This document shows positions 46,379-55,269 of a DNA stretch of 64,000 bases, one piece after another. Under the pieces are notes generated by a model that made no database searches, had not been told where the DNA came from, and was given only the letters and a program-made list of their open reading frames with translations. The first letter of the stretch is position 1, and the number at the start of each line of letters is the position of its first letter. Source of the stretch: CAZPHU01 sp964586285 (GTDB lineage Bacteria; Fibrobacterota; Chitinivibrionia; Chitinivibrionales; CAYFVL01); contig CAZPHU010000005.1 in the NCBI GenBank assembly GCA_964586285.1, positions 7,251-71,250 on the forward strand. The letters are read 5' to 3'. A program made the translations under genes and the position numbers.

Positions 46379-49006
46379 TTATCTTTCGGCAATGATCGAA
46401 ACAGGCTGGGTAAAATGACCTGCCCCGTCGAAATACCTGATCACGTACATGCCGGAGCCCAGAGTGTTTTGAAGGTTTAGTGTATGTCTGCCAGTACTCA
46501 ATTGTTTTAGTTGAGCAGACAAATCCTTAACCAATTTTCCGGAAACAGAGTACATCTTAAGAGAAGAGGCGGAAGGTCTCTTCAATAAAAGATCCAGCAT
46601 TAATTTCGAACCCTTTGTCCGAGCGAAAAACGCAGCCTGGCCCGATTTACGAATAAAGGGACTGGCAAGCTCCACCTTATCCTGCATTTTAAGTTTTACA
46701 TTATCGATGTACACGTTCCTGTCAGATAAACCTGCATAGAATCCAATACGAGCCTGGTCATCGGTAGGATAAACCATTGTGAAGGTAAAAGAGTAGTTTT
46801 GGGGTTGATCAGAGAGAGTTATCTCTGTTTCGGCGTCACCCGTATATGATTCATACGGATCGCTTGACATGCCCACATCCGCCACGATTATCCGACTGGT
46901 GTCAGCCCAGGCATCGAAACTGAATTCATAAACACCCCCTTGTATCAGTTCAATCCCAAGCTGTGTCATTTGTACACCCCAGCCGACCTCACCACCATCT
47001 CTAATATCAAGCACAAACACGCCGCTGTCGGATACATATTCCCTGCCTAGTCCGCCCTCATGATATGTTACCGACCATTCATTATCCCCATCAGAAAAGT
47101 CTCCGTTGCGTACGATTTCATCCACAAGACCGAATCCGGCACGAATCGAAAGATCTTTATCTACCGTCAACGTAATCGTGGTATCTTCGCCATGTTCGGC
47201 GCCGCTCCAGCCCCTGAAAATCTCACCACTATCCGAAACGGCAGTCAATTGCACTGAACTACCTTTTTCAAAGAGTTTCTGATTCGGTTCAACCAAAACG
47301 CTTCCCGGCCCCTCAACGGATATATTGATTGCAAACATAGTCTGCTCGACACGAGGCCCTTCGCCCATAACGGCGTCAACTGCCGCCAGCAGAGCCGTCA
47401 TAGGTGAACTCCAGTTAATTGCAACTTCGTTAGTTGTATAACTTCCATAAACGTCTTCATAATCACCTGCTCCCCCGTTTGGACCGCCGACCAGAAACCC
47501 TGGTATCATTTCTTCGATCCCGTCGGCTCCCGAGGGACGATGATGAGGATTCCTTGCCGCCTTCAAACCAAATCCCGTCAAAAAGGAGTGTGTAGTAGCG
47601 TTTTTCCCAAGCAGGTAATCGATACATTCCGCGGCACCTTTGATATACTTTTTATCTTCTGTAAGAGTATATGCGACAACCAGACAAAGACCGTCATTGG
47701 CCAGGAACGAATTCGATCCCCAGTTAAAAATGAGTCTTGGTATTCTATATGCATAGGTTTCAATTTCATCCAACAACTCATCCGCCGCAACTATGAAAGA
47801 GCTTTTAATTGCATGAAAAGACGCGCTGTCCAACTCGTTGTCGGCAATTGCAAGAGAAAGTGGCGACATACTTTTAACGAACTGCCAACGAGGCGCATAC
47901 CTGTACTCGTATAGATTTTCAACCACAATATTGCGGTACTCTTCTTTACCTGTAGTAATAAACAGCTCCGTTGCGGCCCACAGTCTCTCATCCGCGACTT
48001 GTTCATCTTCATACGCTCCAGTACCAACGCCGGAGGGATTTTCATCAAATAACTCCGAGGGATTTTCTTCAGCCCATACCCAGGCACTTTCGGCCTGTGC
48101 CAGACACCCTGCAGCAAATGTACTGTCCAAAGCTACATATATGCGTCCTGCCATTGCCATCACTGCTGCAAAATCCAGTGTCGCGGCGGTTGATTTTCCT
48201 ATAAAATACCGAGTTGCATTCGCCTCGTGAGGCATTTCGGTACCGGTAAAGTTTAGAGTTGTAAGCTTGTGGAAAACACCACCGTCACTATCCTGCATGG
48301 TTTTCATCCATTCAAGTTCATACCGCACCTCATCCAGAAGGTCATCCTGGGAATTACCGGATTCGGGTATGTTTAGAACGCTGTCGCCAAAGTAAGTACC
48401 AAACATCTCATAAAATTGCAATAGAGTTCCCACCGTTATGCCCGCGTTGACTATATATTTACCGTAATCACCAGCATCATACCAGCCGCCGGGTGATGAA
48501 GCCTTACCGCCGTCCTTTCCGGTAGAGGAATGATATACGACCGCAGTGTCCGGATGTCCGGCCGGCCTGGCGAATTTGCCTGCATACTGCGGTTCCAACT
48601 CCATGCTTGCTCGCTGATAGTAGAAGGATTTTAGTGATGCCGCGGCTGCATCTGCATAGATTCGATTAGATATTCTAAAAGGATAGGAAGTACCCAAACC
48701 TTCTGTTCTGATCCAGTAAGTTCCAGGCTCGGTTAATGCGGAGAAATCCGCCTGCTTAACCGCTTCCTGCCATTCTCTTCTCCACGCAGTCTTTTCCTCA
48801 GACAAAATGTCCCTAAAAACCACACTGTCCCGTGCATCAATCACCTCAAAAACCGAGTCGACAGCCCCAATTATAATGGCGATCTTATTTGCCGAAGGAT
48901 AGTAACCTACCTGATTGATTCTGTAGTTATCTTCATCTCCCCACGCTTTGAAAAACATACAACTTACTACAATTATTAGCCACATTTCCGTTCTTTTTCT
49001 CTTCAT
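46379..49006 (-). CDS. glycoside hydrolase family 9 endoglucanase, multidomain and secreted
   Basis: About 875 residues from ATG 49006, giving a clean signal peptide. Order: Ig-like CelD_N domain (~25-110); GH9 catalytic (α/α)6 barrel (~115-560) with 'SPGGWYDAGDYGKYIVNAG' (catalytic base Asp) and 'YTTNEVAINWSSPMTALLAA' (catalytic acid Glu); an InlB-like repeat (~575-645, 'EIFRGWSGAEHGEDTTITLTV'); a CBM4/9-type carbohydrate-binding domain (~650-790, 'EIVRNGDFSDGDNEWSV'); and a C-terminal beta domain ('LKMYSVSGKLVKDLS...GSGMYVIRY') like the sorting tail of type IX secretion. It should cut cellulose or related beta-glucans at the cell surface or outside. Confidence 0.93.
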   Translation of the reverse strand: MKRKRTEMWLIIVVSCMFFKAWGDEDNYRINQVGYYPSANKIAIIIGAVDSVFEVIDARDSVVFRDILSEEKTAWRREWQEAVKQADFSALTEPGTYWIRTEGLGTSYPFRISNRIYADAAAASLKSFYYQRASMELEPQYAGKFARPAGHPDTAVVYHSSTGKDGGKASSPGGWYDAGDYGKYIVNAGITVGTLLQFYEMFGTYFGDSVLNIPESGNSQDDLLDEVRYELEWMKTMQDSDGGVFHKLTTLNFTGTEMPHEANATRYFIGKSTAATLDFAAVMAMAGRIYVALDSTFAAGCLAQAESAWVWAEENPSELFDENPSGVGTGAYEDEQVADERLWAATELFITTGKEEYRNIVVENLYEYRYAPRWQFVKSMSPLSLAIADNELDSASFHAIKSSFIVAADELLDEIETYAYRIPRLIFNWGSNSFLANDGLCLVVAYTLTEDKKYIKGAAECIDYLLGKNATTHSFLTGFGLKAARNPHHRPSGADGIEEMIPGFLVGGPNGGAGDYEDVYGSYTTNEVAINWSSPMTALLAAVDAVMGEGPRVEQTMFAINISVEGPGSVLVEPNQKLFEKGSSVQLTAVSDSGEIFRGWSGAEHGEDTTITLTVDKDLSIRAGFGLVDEIVRNGDFSDGDNEWSVTYHEGGLGREYVSDSGVFVLDIRDGGEVGWGVQMTQLGIELIQGGVYEFSFDAWADTSRIIVADVGMSSDPYESYTGDAETEITLSDQPQNYSFTFTMVYPTDDQARIGFYAGLSDRNVYIDNVKLKMQDKVELASPFIRKSGQAAFFARTKGSKLMLDLLLKRPSASSLKMYSVSGKLVKDLSAQLKQLSTGRHTLNLQNTLGSGMYVIRYFDGAGHFTQPVSIIAER

Positions 49007-49221
49007 CTTAAGAAAAAACCCCTTTCGTACCAAAAACACACTTAATTCATAATACAATATAAGCTCAGATACCTTTCCGGCAGTTGGCGCAGGCGCCATC
49101 AAATTTTCTAATTGTTTTAATTGTTCAAAACGTGATATATAGGCGCCGAGAGAAGGGGACAATGAGAAAGCCTGATTTTTGATTCACTTGGGAAGCCAAA
49201 CTATTCAGTCCATTAACACAA

Positions 49222-49611
49222 TCATCCATTGGAGTGTGGATTCTTGTAAAGCCTCGGCCGACGACTCAGTAGATCAACCGTCTTTTTGTTCATCTCTACC
49301 ACGCGGGAGGCCAGCGCTTTTGCAATCATATACGCAGACGACGGGCTGTTCTCGAAAAGACGGGTAACATCTTCGATGTACATCAATTCGGCATAGGTTG
49401 CGGCAACGACAGTTGCTTGCCTTCTCCCCCCCAACAACGCCTCAATCTCTCCAACATACTCCCCTCTTTCGGTTATTCGGGTGAGTGTAGTTCCACGAAA
49501 TGAGACCTCCAGTACACCGGCTAGAAGAACATACATTCCTCGAGCGAGTTTCCCTTCTTTGAGGATAATCTGTCCCGGTTCAAACGCTACAATTTTTCTT
49601 TTTCCACTCAT
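49222..49611 (-). CDS. single cyclic-nucleotide-binding domain protein
   Basis: About 129 residues forming one CAP-type ligand-binding fold: 'FEPGQIILKEGKLARGMYVLLAGVLEVSF' and the phosphate-cassette region 'GEYVGEIEALLGGRRQATVVAAT', with the Glu and Arg contacts of cNMP pockets partly kept (GE...R-x-A). No DNA-binding domain follows, only a C-terminal helix and a basic tail. It may be a free signal-binding subunit. ATG 49611 is taken as start; a TTG at 49626 would overlap the NFACT-like gene by 4 bp, and the two are surely co-transcribed. Confidence 0.8.
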   Translation of the reverse strand: MSGKRKIVAFEPGQIILKEGKLARGMYVLLAGVLEVSFRGTTLTRITERGEYVGEIEALLGGRRQATVVAATYAELMYIEDVTRLFENSPSSAYMIAKALASRVVEMNKKTVDLLSRRPRLYKNPHSNG

Positions 49612-49622
49612 TTCAAACTTTA

Positions 49623-50546
49623 TCAATCGTATAAACCTGGAAACATCTCCTGAGGAGACTTGGGTGCAACACGCACGGTTTTACATCTTTCGGCAATAAC
49701 CTGTCCTGGTGGCGATTTTCTTGGCTTTCTTACAAACCTGGCCTCGGTTACGTGCACTTCTGCATATGATGTATGCTTTGCTTTTGAAAACCAGACAGCT
49801 AACGCTCCCGCATCTTCTAGTATACTATGCGGCGGCCACGGGCTTGATTTCTCGCGGCGTATCACTACATGTGAACCCGCATGTCCTGCCACATGCAACC
49901 ATAAATCCCAGGGACGCGCAAATCTGGTAGATAACTCATCGTTTTGGGCGTCGGTTTTTCCTATATAGATGTCAAAGTTTTGCAGGCGAAAATGTCTATA
50001 AGGGACGTTATGTCGTTTTTCTTCACCTCCGCCTGCTCCTGTGGATGAATCAGTTTCATATTTCTTGGCCGCCGTGGCCAGCTCAGTGATTTCCTTCTCA
50101 TCAAAGGATTGCTCATCCGACCATTTCTCAATAACTTTGTCGCAACCGGTTATGAACGACTCAATTTCTTCGATTTCCATTCGGCTGTCCGAAACCTTTT
50201 GCATTGCAGCATCAAATCCGCGTTTACCTTTACGTGCTTTTTTATAATACAATTCCGCGTTCCTGTATGCATCACATTTCGGATTCAACCGCACGTTTTC
50301 TATTTCCTGAGTATGGACATTTATTATATCCCGCTGTGCTTCACCTTTGTTATATGCATCGGGATCGGCGAGAAGTGAGTCGGCTATCTGCCCAAACCAT
50401 TGCCACTTTTTTACTTCCTCAAGTTCCTTCTCCTGTTTTTGTATTTTGGCGCGAGCTTTTTTCAACGCTTTATTTGCATTTTTTCTCCATTTTCTTACAA
50501 CGGAGATCTCTAAGATTGATTGTTCTTTCTCATTTTCTTTGACCAT
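49623..50546 (-). CDS. NFACT-R domain protein lacking the NFACT-N half
   Basis: About 307 residues. A coiled coil (~15-60, 'ANKALKKARAKIQKQEKELEEVKKW'; and ~95-150) precedes an NFACT-R (DUF814) domain (~195-305) with 'FRLQNFDIYIGKTDAQND' and 'PWDLWLHVAGHAGSHVVIRR'. Full-length RqcH/Rqc2/FbpA proteins, which bind stalled 50S subunits and add Ala tails, begin with NFACT-N and HhH domains that are absent here. It thus keeps the coiled-coil and RNA-binding part only. Start set at ATG 50546, after GGTG; further in-frame starts upstream add up to 11 residues. Role uncertain. Confidence 0.82.
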   Translation of the reverse strand: MVKENEKEQSILEISVVRKWRKNANKALKKARAKIQKQEKELEEVKKWQWFGQIADSLLADPDAYNKGEAQRDIINVHTQEIENVRLNPKCDAYRNAELYYKKARKGKRGFDAAMQKVSDSRMEIEEIESFITGCDKVIEKWSDEQSFDEKEITELATAAKKYETDSSTGAGGGEEKRHNVPYRHFRLQNFDIYIGKTDAQNDELSTRFARPWDLWLHVAGHAGSHVVIRREKSSPWPPHSILEDAGALAVWFSKAKHTSYAEVHVTEARFVRKPRKSPPGQVIAERCKTVRVAPKSPQEMFPGLYD

Positions 50547-50624
50547 AATTCTTGACACCATTATCTGTTCGTGGTACAATCTATTTAGAGTTTCATTTAC
50601 GTCTTAAATGATTTTGAGGATTCA

Positions 50625-51023
50625 ATGATTACGAACATTGTCGTGGAATGTCCATTTTGTCAATCGTCAAGTGAACTGTTTCTTACAACGCATACCAATG
50701 TCATCGTTCTTAATTGTCCTCACTGCTGGACACCTCTGGTACATACAACCAATGGGGTTTTTGTGTTAACGGAGAACCAACTGGCGGAATTGGCGACCGA
50801 TTCGCAAGGACGTGCCTTAAACCGCCTACTTAACAAAATGACAGGAGGCTCTTACATGGATAAAGGAGATACGTTCGAAAATAAATTCAGTTACCCGAAA
50901 ACAAAACTGGCTCAAAATCATTTCGATGATGAGCGCACCTGCATAACGCATGATGATATTATCAATTTACAGATTGATTTGGCAACGATAAAGGATCCTC
51001 TCGAACTTATCGAGAAAATGTAA
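50625..51023 (+). CDS. zinc-ribbon protein of unknown function
   Basis: A 132-residue cytoplasmic protein. The N-terminal 35 residues hold two Cys pairs ('CPFC' and 'CPHC', 22 residues apart), a zinc-ribbon. The rest is helical and acidic with no recognised motif. TGAGGA precedes the ATG. It is divergent from the NFACT-like gene by about 80 bp. Confidence 0.72.
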   Translation: MITNIVVECPFCQSSSELFLTTHTNVIVLNCPHCWTPLVHTTNGVFVLTENQLAELATDSQGRALNRLLNKMTGGSYMDKGDTFENKFSYPKTKLAQNHFDDERTCITHDDIINLQIDLATIKDPLELIEKM

Positions 51024-51045
51024 TACCCCTTCGTTTCTACCCTTG

Positions 51046-51085
51046 AAAGCCATGTTATCCGTAGCGGACAATATGGCTTTTATCG
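51046..51085 (+). terminator. terminator-like hairpin after zinc-ribbon gene
   Basis: AAAGCCAT pairs with ATGGCTTT (51046-51053 with 51073-51080); inside, TT/AA and CCG/CGG extend the stem with small bulges. It lies 23 bp after the stop. Confidence 0.55.
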
Positions 51086-51114
51086 TAAGCAGCCGTTCTT
51101 GTTGCGTGAGCCTT

Positions 51115-51148
51115 AAAAGTAATAAAGCCGAAGAAAAGTTCTTCGGCT
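51115..51148 (-). terminator. terminator of the lipoprotein/partner-switch run
   Basis: A perfect 10-bp stem (51126-51135 with 51139-51148), three-base loop, followed on the minus strand by TTTATTACTTTT. It lies 33 bp after the large lipoprotein stop. Confidence 0.75.
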
Positions 51149-51180
51149 CTACAAAAACCTTCTCAAAATGCCTCAACGTT

Positions 51181-52932
51181 TCATTTCGAAACGGTATCAA
51201 CAGCCGTTATGGTATCCGACAAGTTTTCAAGCTCTTCCTGATCCACCGGCCTGCCCTGGCGACGAGACTGTGCCTGAAGCTCTTCGATGCTGGTCATTGG
51301 TTCGTCCAAATGTTGAATCATAAACTCCGCATCATCGGCAAGTTCACAATCCGGACTGTTTTCCAGAATCCATTTGTAATTTACTTCCGCCAATCGTGGA
51401 CGTTCCAGATGCTCATCATAAATAAAGCCGATCATAAAAAAGGTATTACAAAGGTGCTCCCTGCTATGAGTGAATATCTGATATCTTCTATAACTGCGAA
51501 CAGCATCACGCAGAATTCTGTTTCTACTCGTTTCAGCCGCTTGAAGATTAGCAAGCTCCGTTTGAACCTTGGCCAAATCGATCAGAGCCTCTTTACCGGT
51601 CTGAGTATATGGAAAAGAATTCACCACATCTCTCAATAAACTCTGAGCATTGCTGAGGGTTTTTGAAGCCTCGCTGCCCGTTTGCTGTTCCTCCAGCGCT
51701 AATAGAGAATCCACCTCTTTCATCATTGCTGCAGGATCCCGATCTTTTTCATCTTTCCAGTCTGATTGCAGGAATTCAACGCCTACATCCCTGCGAACAT
51801 CACGAATCTCCTCTTCTAGAGCGTATCCCACAGCCCTTTCCCTATACTCATCAACAACTGAAGCAAATCTGGATGAATCAGGCCTTTTACCGGCGACATA
51901 CCCCTCGTCCCATATCGCATATTTGATTACCGAAGTATCCAAGTGTGTCTGTTTTTTTGCCTCCGGCAGCAAAGTTTCTTCTATGTAGTGAGTTGCAACT
52001 TCATATTTCCACGCCCATTCATTTACTCCCTGAACATCTTCATTGTTAACAAAGCCGCTTTCACGTGCCTGCTCCGAGAATAATTTCCACTTTAAAAGCC
52101 ACTCAACGAGGTATTTCTTTTTGGACGGATCATTGTAATTATCTCTGGCGTCTTCAGGAAGCCAACTGAGGATAACATCCATATCTTGAGGTGTTATATA
52201 CTGATCTTGCCCATAAAACGCATTTAGAGAATCCGGATATGGTTCATTGAATTTTTGCTCATAAAATTGTCTCATGAAAAACGCGGAAGGGTCCTTGCTT
52301 GCATATCTGAGCCACCTCTGACGAACAGCCGAGGAATCGACAGCGGTATCACCATCATCGGATACTTGTGCATAAAAGGAGGAATCCGGCGGATATTTGG
52401 ACAGAAACAAATCGGTAATTATCTGATGACGTACTTGAGTTAGCGGCCGATAAAAAACCGAATCCCTGGTCTGATTTTGTGCAAGTGAATCGGAAGAAGC
52501 TGTGTCTGCCTGAACTTTGACTTCTACGGTATCTTTGAATTCTTCACGATTTTGGTCGTAATATGATTGAATTTCTTGTTCCGTAAAACCCAAGTTACGA
52601 GTGAGAATCTGCTGGGCATACATCTGTGCCGGGTAAAAACGATTTTTCCACTCCCAGTCGTTACCGGATTTCAGTTTATTTTTGTCCGGAGCCTTTTCGA
52701 ATAGCACCTGTGTTTCTACCAATGCCGTTGCGGGCGCCCGATTGCCCGGAAAGTATTTACTCCTTTGAGCCGGATACATACGCTGCATCGTGGTAAACCA
52801 TTGGTAATTTTCGCGCTGTAACAGTTCACCTCCCACTCTGGCAAAAGCGTTCTCCTCATCACCTGTATTACTGCACGACACACACAAAAGAAGTGCTCCC
52901 AGGAGCAGAACACAGACAGAAAAACGGCACAT
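51181..52932 (-). CDS. large lipoprotein, possible periplasmic chaperone
   Basis: A 583-residue protein with a signal peptide ending near 'LLCVSCSNTG' (probable lipid-modified Cys20) after AAGGAG. The mature chain is rich in helices, Gln, Asp and Tyr. The N-terminal region ('ARVGGELLQRENYQWF', 'FTEQEIQSYYDQNREEFKD') resembles SurA/PpiC-type chaperone segments, with the EIxxYYxxNxxEF pattern seen in parvulin-family proteins. Residues ~440-545 are TPR-like ('RLAEVNYKWILENSPDCELADDAEFM'). No isomerase active site is evident. It may assist outer-membrane or surface protein folding. It follows the STAS gene by 91 bp. Confidence 0.72.
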   Translation of the reverse strand: MCRFSVCVLLLGALLLCVSCSNTGDEENAFARVGGELLQRENYQWFTTMQRMYPAQRSKYFPGNRAPATALVETQVLFEKAPDKNKLKSGNDWEWKNRFYPAQMYAQQILTRNLGFTEQEIQSYYDQNREEFKDTVEVKVQADTASSDSLAQNQTRDSVFYRPLTQVRHQIITDLFLSKYPPDSSFYAQVSDDGDTAVDSSAVRQRWLRYASKDPSAFFMRQFYEQKFNEPYPDSLNAFYGQDQYITPQDMDVILSWLPEDARDNYNDPSKKKYLVEWLLKWKLFSEQARESGFVNNEDVQGVNEWAWKYEVATHYIEETLLPEAKKQTHLDTSVIKYAIWDEGYVAGKRPDSSRFASVVDEYRERAVGYALEEEIRDVRRDVGVEFLQSDWKDEKDRDPAAMMKEVDSLLALEEQQTGSEASKTLSNAQSLLRDVVNSFPYTQTGKEALIDLAKVQTELANLQAAETSRNRILRDAVRSYRRYQIFTHSREHLCNTFFMIGFIYDEHLERPRLAEVNYKWILENSPDCELADDAEFMIQHLDEPMTSIEELQAQSRRQGRPVDQEELENLSDTITAVDTVSK

Positions 52933-53023
52933 AAAGGCATCTCCTTCCTAACTGGAAATAAAAGAATGAGATATAAAAAATATATTCGGCGGATAAAAAG
53001 AATCGCAATCGACCTATATTAGA

Positions 53024-53377
53024 TTATAGGCTGTTAATCGCCTCATCCAATTCGTCGTATATTTCCAGTAGAGATGTAGCTCCGATAATTTCGATTATTT
53101 CGTATACGTTTTCATTTACATTGGCTATTTTGAATGATCCGCCCTTTTCTTTAGCGGCTTCGCTAAAGTGCAGTAATATGCCCAGTCCGGTACTGTTAAC
53201 ATAGCGCAACTTGGCAAAATCTGCCACAATTACAGGAAACCCCTCACTAAAAAGATTCGATATTTTCACCCGCACCGAATCAACATTGGTGGCATCAAGA
53301 TCCCCTATGAATCGAACCAGTTTTACATTGTCTTTACCGGCTATATTTTCATATTCTAATTCGATTTGAGACTCCAT
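53024..53377 (-). CDS. anti-anti-sigma factor (STAS domain)
   Basis: A 117-residue single STAS domain protein like SpoIIAA/RsbV. The phospho-acceptor Ser lies in 'LRYVNSTGLGILLHF' (Ser near residue 62), with 'VKLVRFIGDLDATNVDSV' at the start. In the classic partner switch the unphosphorylated form binds an RsbW-type kinase and frees its sigma factor. It lies 3 bp after a gene that fuses STAS and kinase domains, and in the same run as a second kinase-domain gene. Confidence 0.92.
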   Translation of the reverse strand: MESQIELEYENIAGKDNVKLVRFIGDLDATNVDSVRVKISNLFSEGFPVIVADFAKLRYVNSTGLGILLHFSEAAKEKGGSFKIANVNENVYEIIEIIGATSLLEIYDELDEAINSL

Positions 53378-53380
53378 ATA

Positions 53381-54172
53381 CTATTCCTCTTTCAGTTTGG
53401 TGACATGAACGCTCGTGCCACCCTCTGAATGTTCGATTTTGAAATCATTAGATAACATTTTGATTAATTTCAATCCTCTGCCTCGTCTTTCGTTTGCGGA
53501 TTTTTTCTGAACGCAAAGTGATTTGGAAAGTTCTTTGAGTGCATGAGCCTTTGTCTGGTCACTGGTATTAATCACCTGAATTTCGATTTTTTCTCTGTCT
53601 ATTGCCGTTGTGATTGTCACCTCAGCCCCGGATTGCCTTAAACCATGCTCCACGGCATTATTGCATACTTCATCGACAATCGTCTCGATTCTGAACGAAT
53701 CACGATTGCTGTATCCTTTTTGACGCGCCAGCCGACTTATCATTTGGCGAACAGGCGGCACATATTTCAACTGAGAAGGAAAGATAAGACAGATTTTTTC
53801 AGCGCGCCCCTTGTAATCCCAGTTAAACGCATTCACCGCACTTTTAACATCTTTACAGAATTTAAAGATCTTATGTGCATCCATGGTGTTGAGTTTTTCT
53901 TTTACACTTGGACTCAGCCCCGCCAACACCAAATCACCGCCTTTATCAAGCATACAGGAACGATACCCCATCAGTTCTCCAAGCACCGCCGAAGAAATCA
54001 GCCCGACATCTGACATGTCTACGACGCCGAAGACATAATCCCCTCCGGTTACCGATTCAAAACTCCTGGAAATCTCTTCAATACTCGCTGAATCCAGATC
54101 TCCTTCTATTCGGATTATTGCCACCTCCGGCATTTCTGAATCCGGAACTACAATTATTTTTGGAGAATTCAT
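53381..54172 (-). CDS. STAS-HATPase fusion (anti-sigma regulatory kinase)
   Basis: A 263-residue protein: STAS domain (~12-110; Ser in 'VGLISSAVLGELMGY') fused to a GHKL/RsbW-type ATPase (~125-260; N box 'IVDEVCNNAVEHGLR', G2-like 'RRGRGLKLIKML'). Joining the kinase to its own STAS substrate class in one chain is unusual and suggests a self-contained switch. It lies 37 bp after another RsbW-type gene and 3 bp before a free STAS protein. Confidence 0.88.
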   Translation of the reverse strand: MNSPKIIVVPDSEMPEVAIIRIEGDLDSASIEEISRSFESVTGGDYVFGVVDMSDVGLISSAVLGELMGYRSCMLDKGGDLVLAGLSPSVKEKLNTMDAHKIFKFCKDVKSAVNAFNWDYKGRAEKICLIFPSQLKYVPPVRQMISRLARQKGYSNRDSFRIETIVDEVCNNAVEHGLRQSGAEVTITTAIDREKIEIQVINTSDQTKAHALKELSKSLCVQKKSANERRGRGLKLIKMLSNDFKIEHSEGGTSVHVTKLKEE

Positions 54173-54209
54173 TTAAAATTTTCCCCTGAGGGTGAAATAT
54201 TTGTACCCG

Positions 54210-54698
54210 TTACATCTGAGTTTCTTCCGGAAAGTCCTGCTCTCGTTTTCGAACAACCTTTATAGAGGTCAAATTATTCTCATCAATCTCAAACTCTACA
54301 TTTTCCGAAAGCATCCTGATGATTTCAAACCCCAAACCGGTAACTTTCTCACTAGCCGCTTCCCGACCGAAATCAGTAAGATCTTTGTCGTCCTCGAATT
54401 TAAGCGCCTTTCGAAGACGCTGAATATCCCCGCCTGTTCCGCCCTTGTCTTTTACATTAATTTCTATTCTATCAGAAAATATCTTACAGGTAAGATCAAT
54501 AACATCATCGAGCGATTTACAACCATAAACTACCGCATTATTGCAAATCTCATCAATTATGATTTCTGAACGATAAGCGAACTTGGAAGAAAAACCGTCT
54601 ACAAGCAGAATGTCGGCAATGAACTTGCGCACCGCAGGTATGTATTCCAGATCGCCGGGAAAGCTTAAGCGAATTTTTTCTGAAATGGATTCATTCAT
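54210..54698 (-). CDS. RsbW-like serine kinase / anti-sigma factor
   Basis: A 162-residue GHKL ATPase: N box 'IIIDEICNNAVVYGCK', G1-like 'VKDKGGTGGD', G2-like 'VTGLGFEIIRML'. It matches the anti-sigma kinases SpoIIAB/RsbW, which phosphorylate STAS proteins. The N-terminal 'LSFPGDLEYIPAVRKFIADI' closely parallels the kinase half of the next gene ('IFPSQLKYVPPVRQMISRL'), showing they are paralogues. No sigma factor is encoded nearby. Confidence 0.88.
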   Translation of the reverse strand: MNESISEKIRLSFPGDLEYIPAVRKFIADILLVDGFSSKFAYRSEIIIDEICNNAVVYGCKSLDDVIDLTCKIFSDRIEINVKDKGGTGGDIQRLRKALKFEDDKDLTDFGREAASEKVTGLGFEIIRMLSENVEFEIDENNLTSIKVVRKREQDFPEETQM

Positions 54699-54769
54699 GT
54701 TTTATCCCAATAATTTTTATACCGTCTCCCGATTAACGGTATACGATTTGTGTCGTTTACTGTTACTTG

Positions 54770-55102
54770 TCATTCGCCATGCAAAACATAGGTTTCATCG
54801 TCTGAACTGATAAGACCCTTTTTGACCATAATCTCAACCAACCGTGCATTTACTTCAAGTAGTTTCCTAAAACTCGGGGCTTCATCAAGCCCTTTAATAT
54901 TCTGAACCGTTCTTGCATCCTTTTCAGATTGCCCCCGTAACGTGTCCAGTACGCACTCAAGAACGAACATCACTTCTCCGTATGTCAAATTGCCTTGACG
55001 GTAATTTGAAAACTCCTGTATAGCTCCAAGTATCAATTCGTTGAGCTTATTATACTCATTCTGGTCGTCAAAGACATTACGATACTTGCCGAAATTCCCC
55101 AT
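54770..55102 (-). CDS. small helical protein in the regulatory/motility run
   Basis: About 110 residues from ATG 55102, behind GGGAGG. All-helical and hydrophilic ('NKLNELILGAIQEFSNYRQG', 'GEVMFVLECVLDTLRGQSEKDAR', 'FRKLLEVNARLVEIMVKKGLI'). No signal or membrane segment. I do not recognise the family. It precedes the first kinase-domain gene by 71 bp on the same strand. Confidence 0.72.
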   Translation of the reverse strand: MGNFGKYRNVFDDQNEYNKLNELILGAIQEFSNYRQGNLTYGEVMFVLECVLDTLRGQSEKDARTVQNIKGLDEAPSFRKLLEVNARLVEIMVKKGLISSDDETYVLHGE

Positions 55103-55269
55103 AACAGATCCTCCCTTCGAGCAATGACGCAGACGCAACTCAGTGCGTTATGCCCCAAAAGATTAATAAATATACATTTAAGCACGATTTTTCAGGTATG
55201 TTGCCAATCCTGTCGTGATAATTTTCAATAATTCTCTTTCGGCCCCAGACTTTCTATTACTTAGACTTC

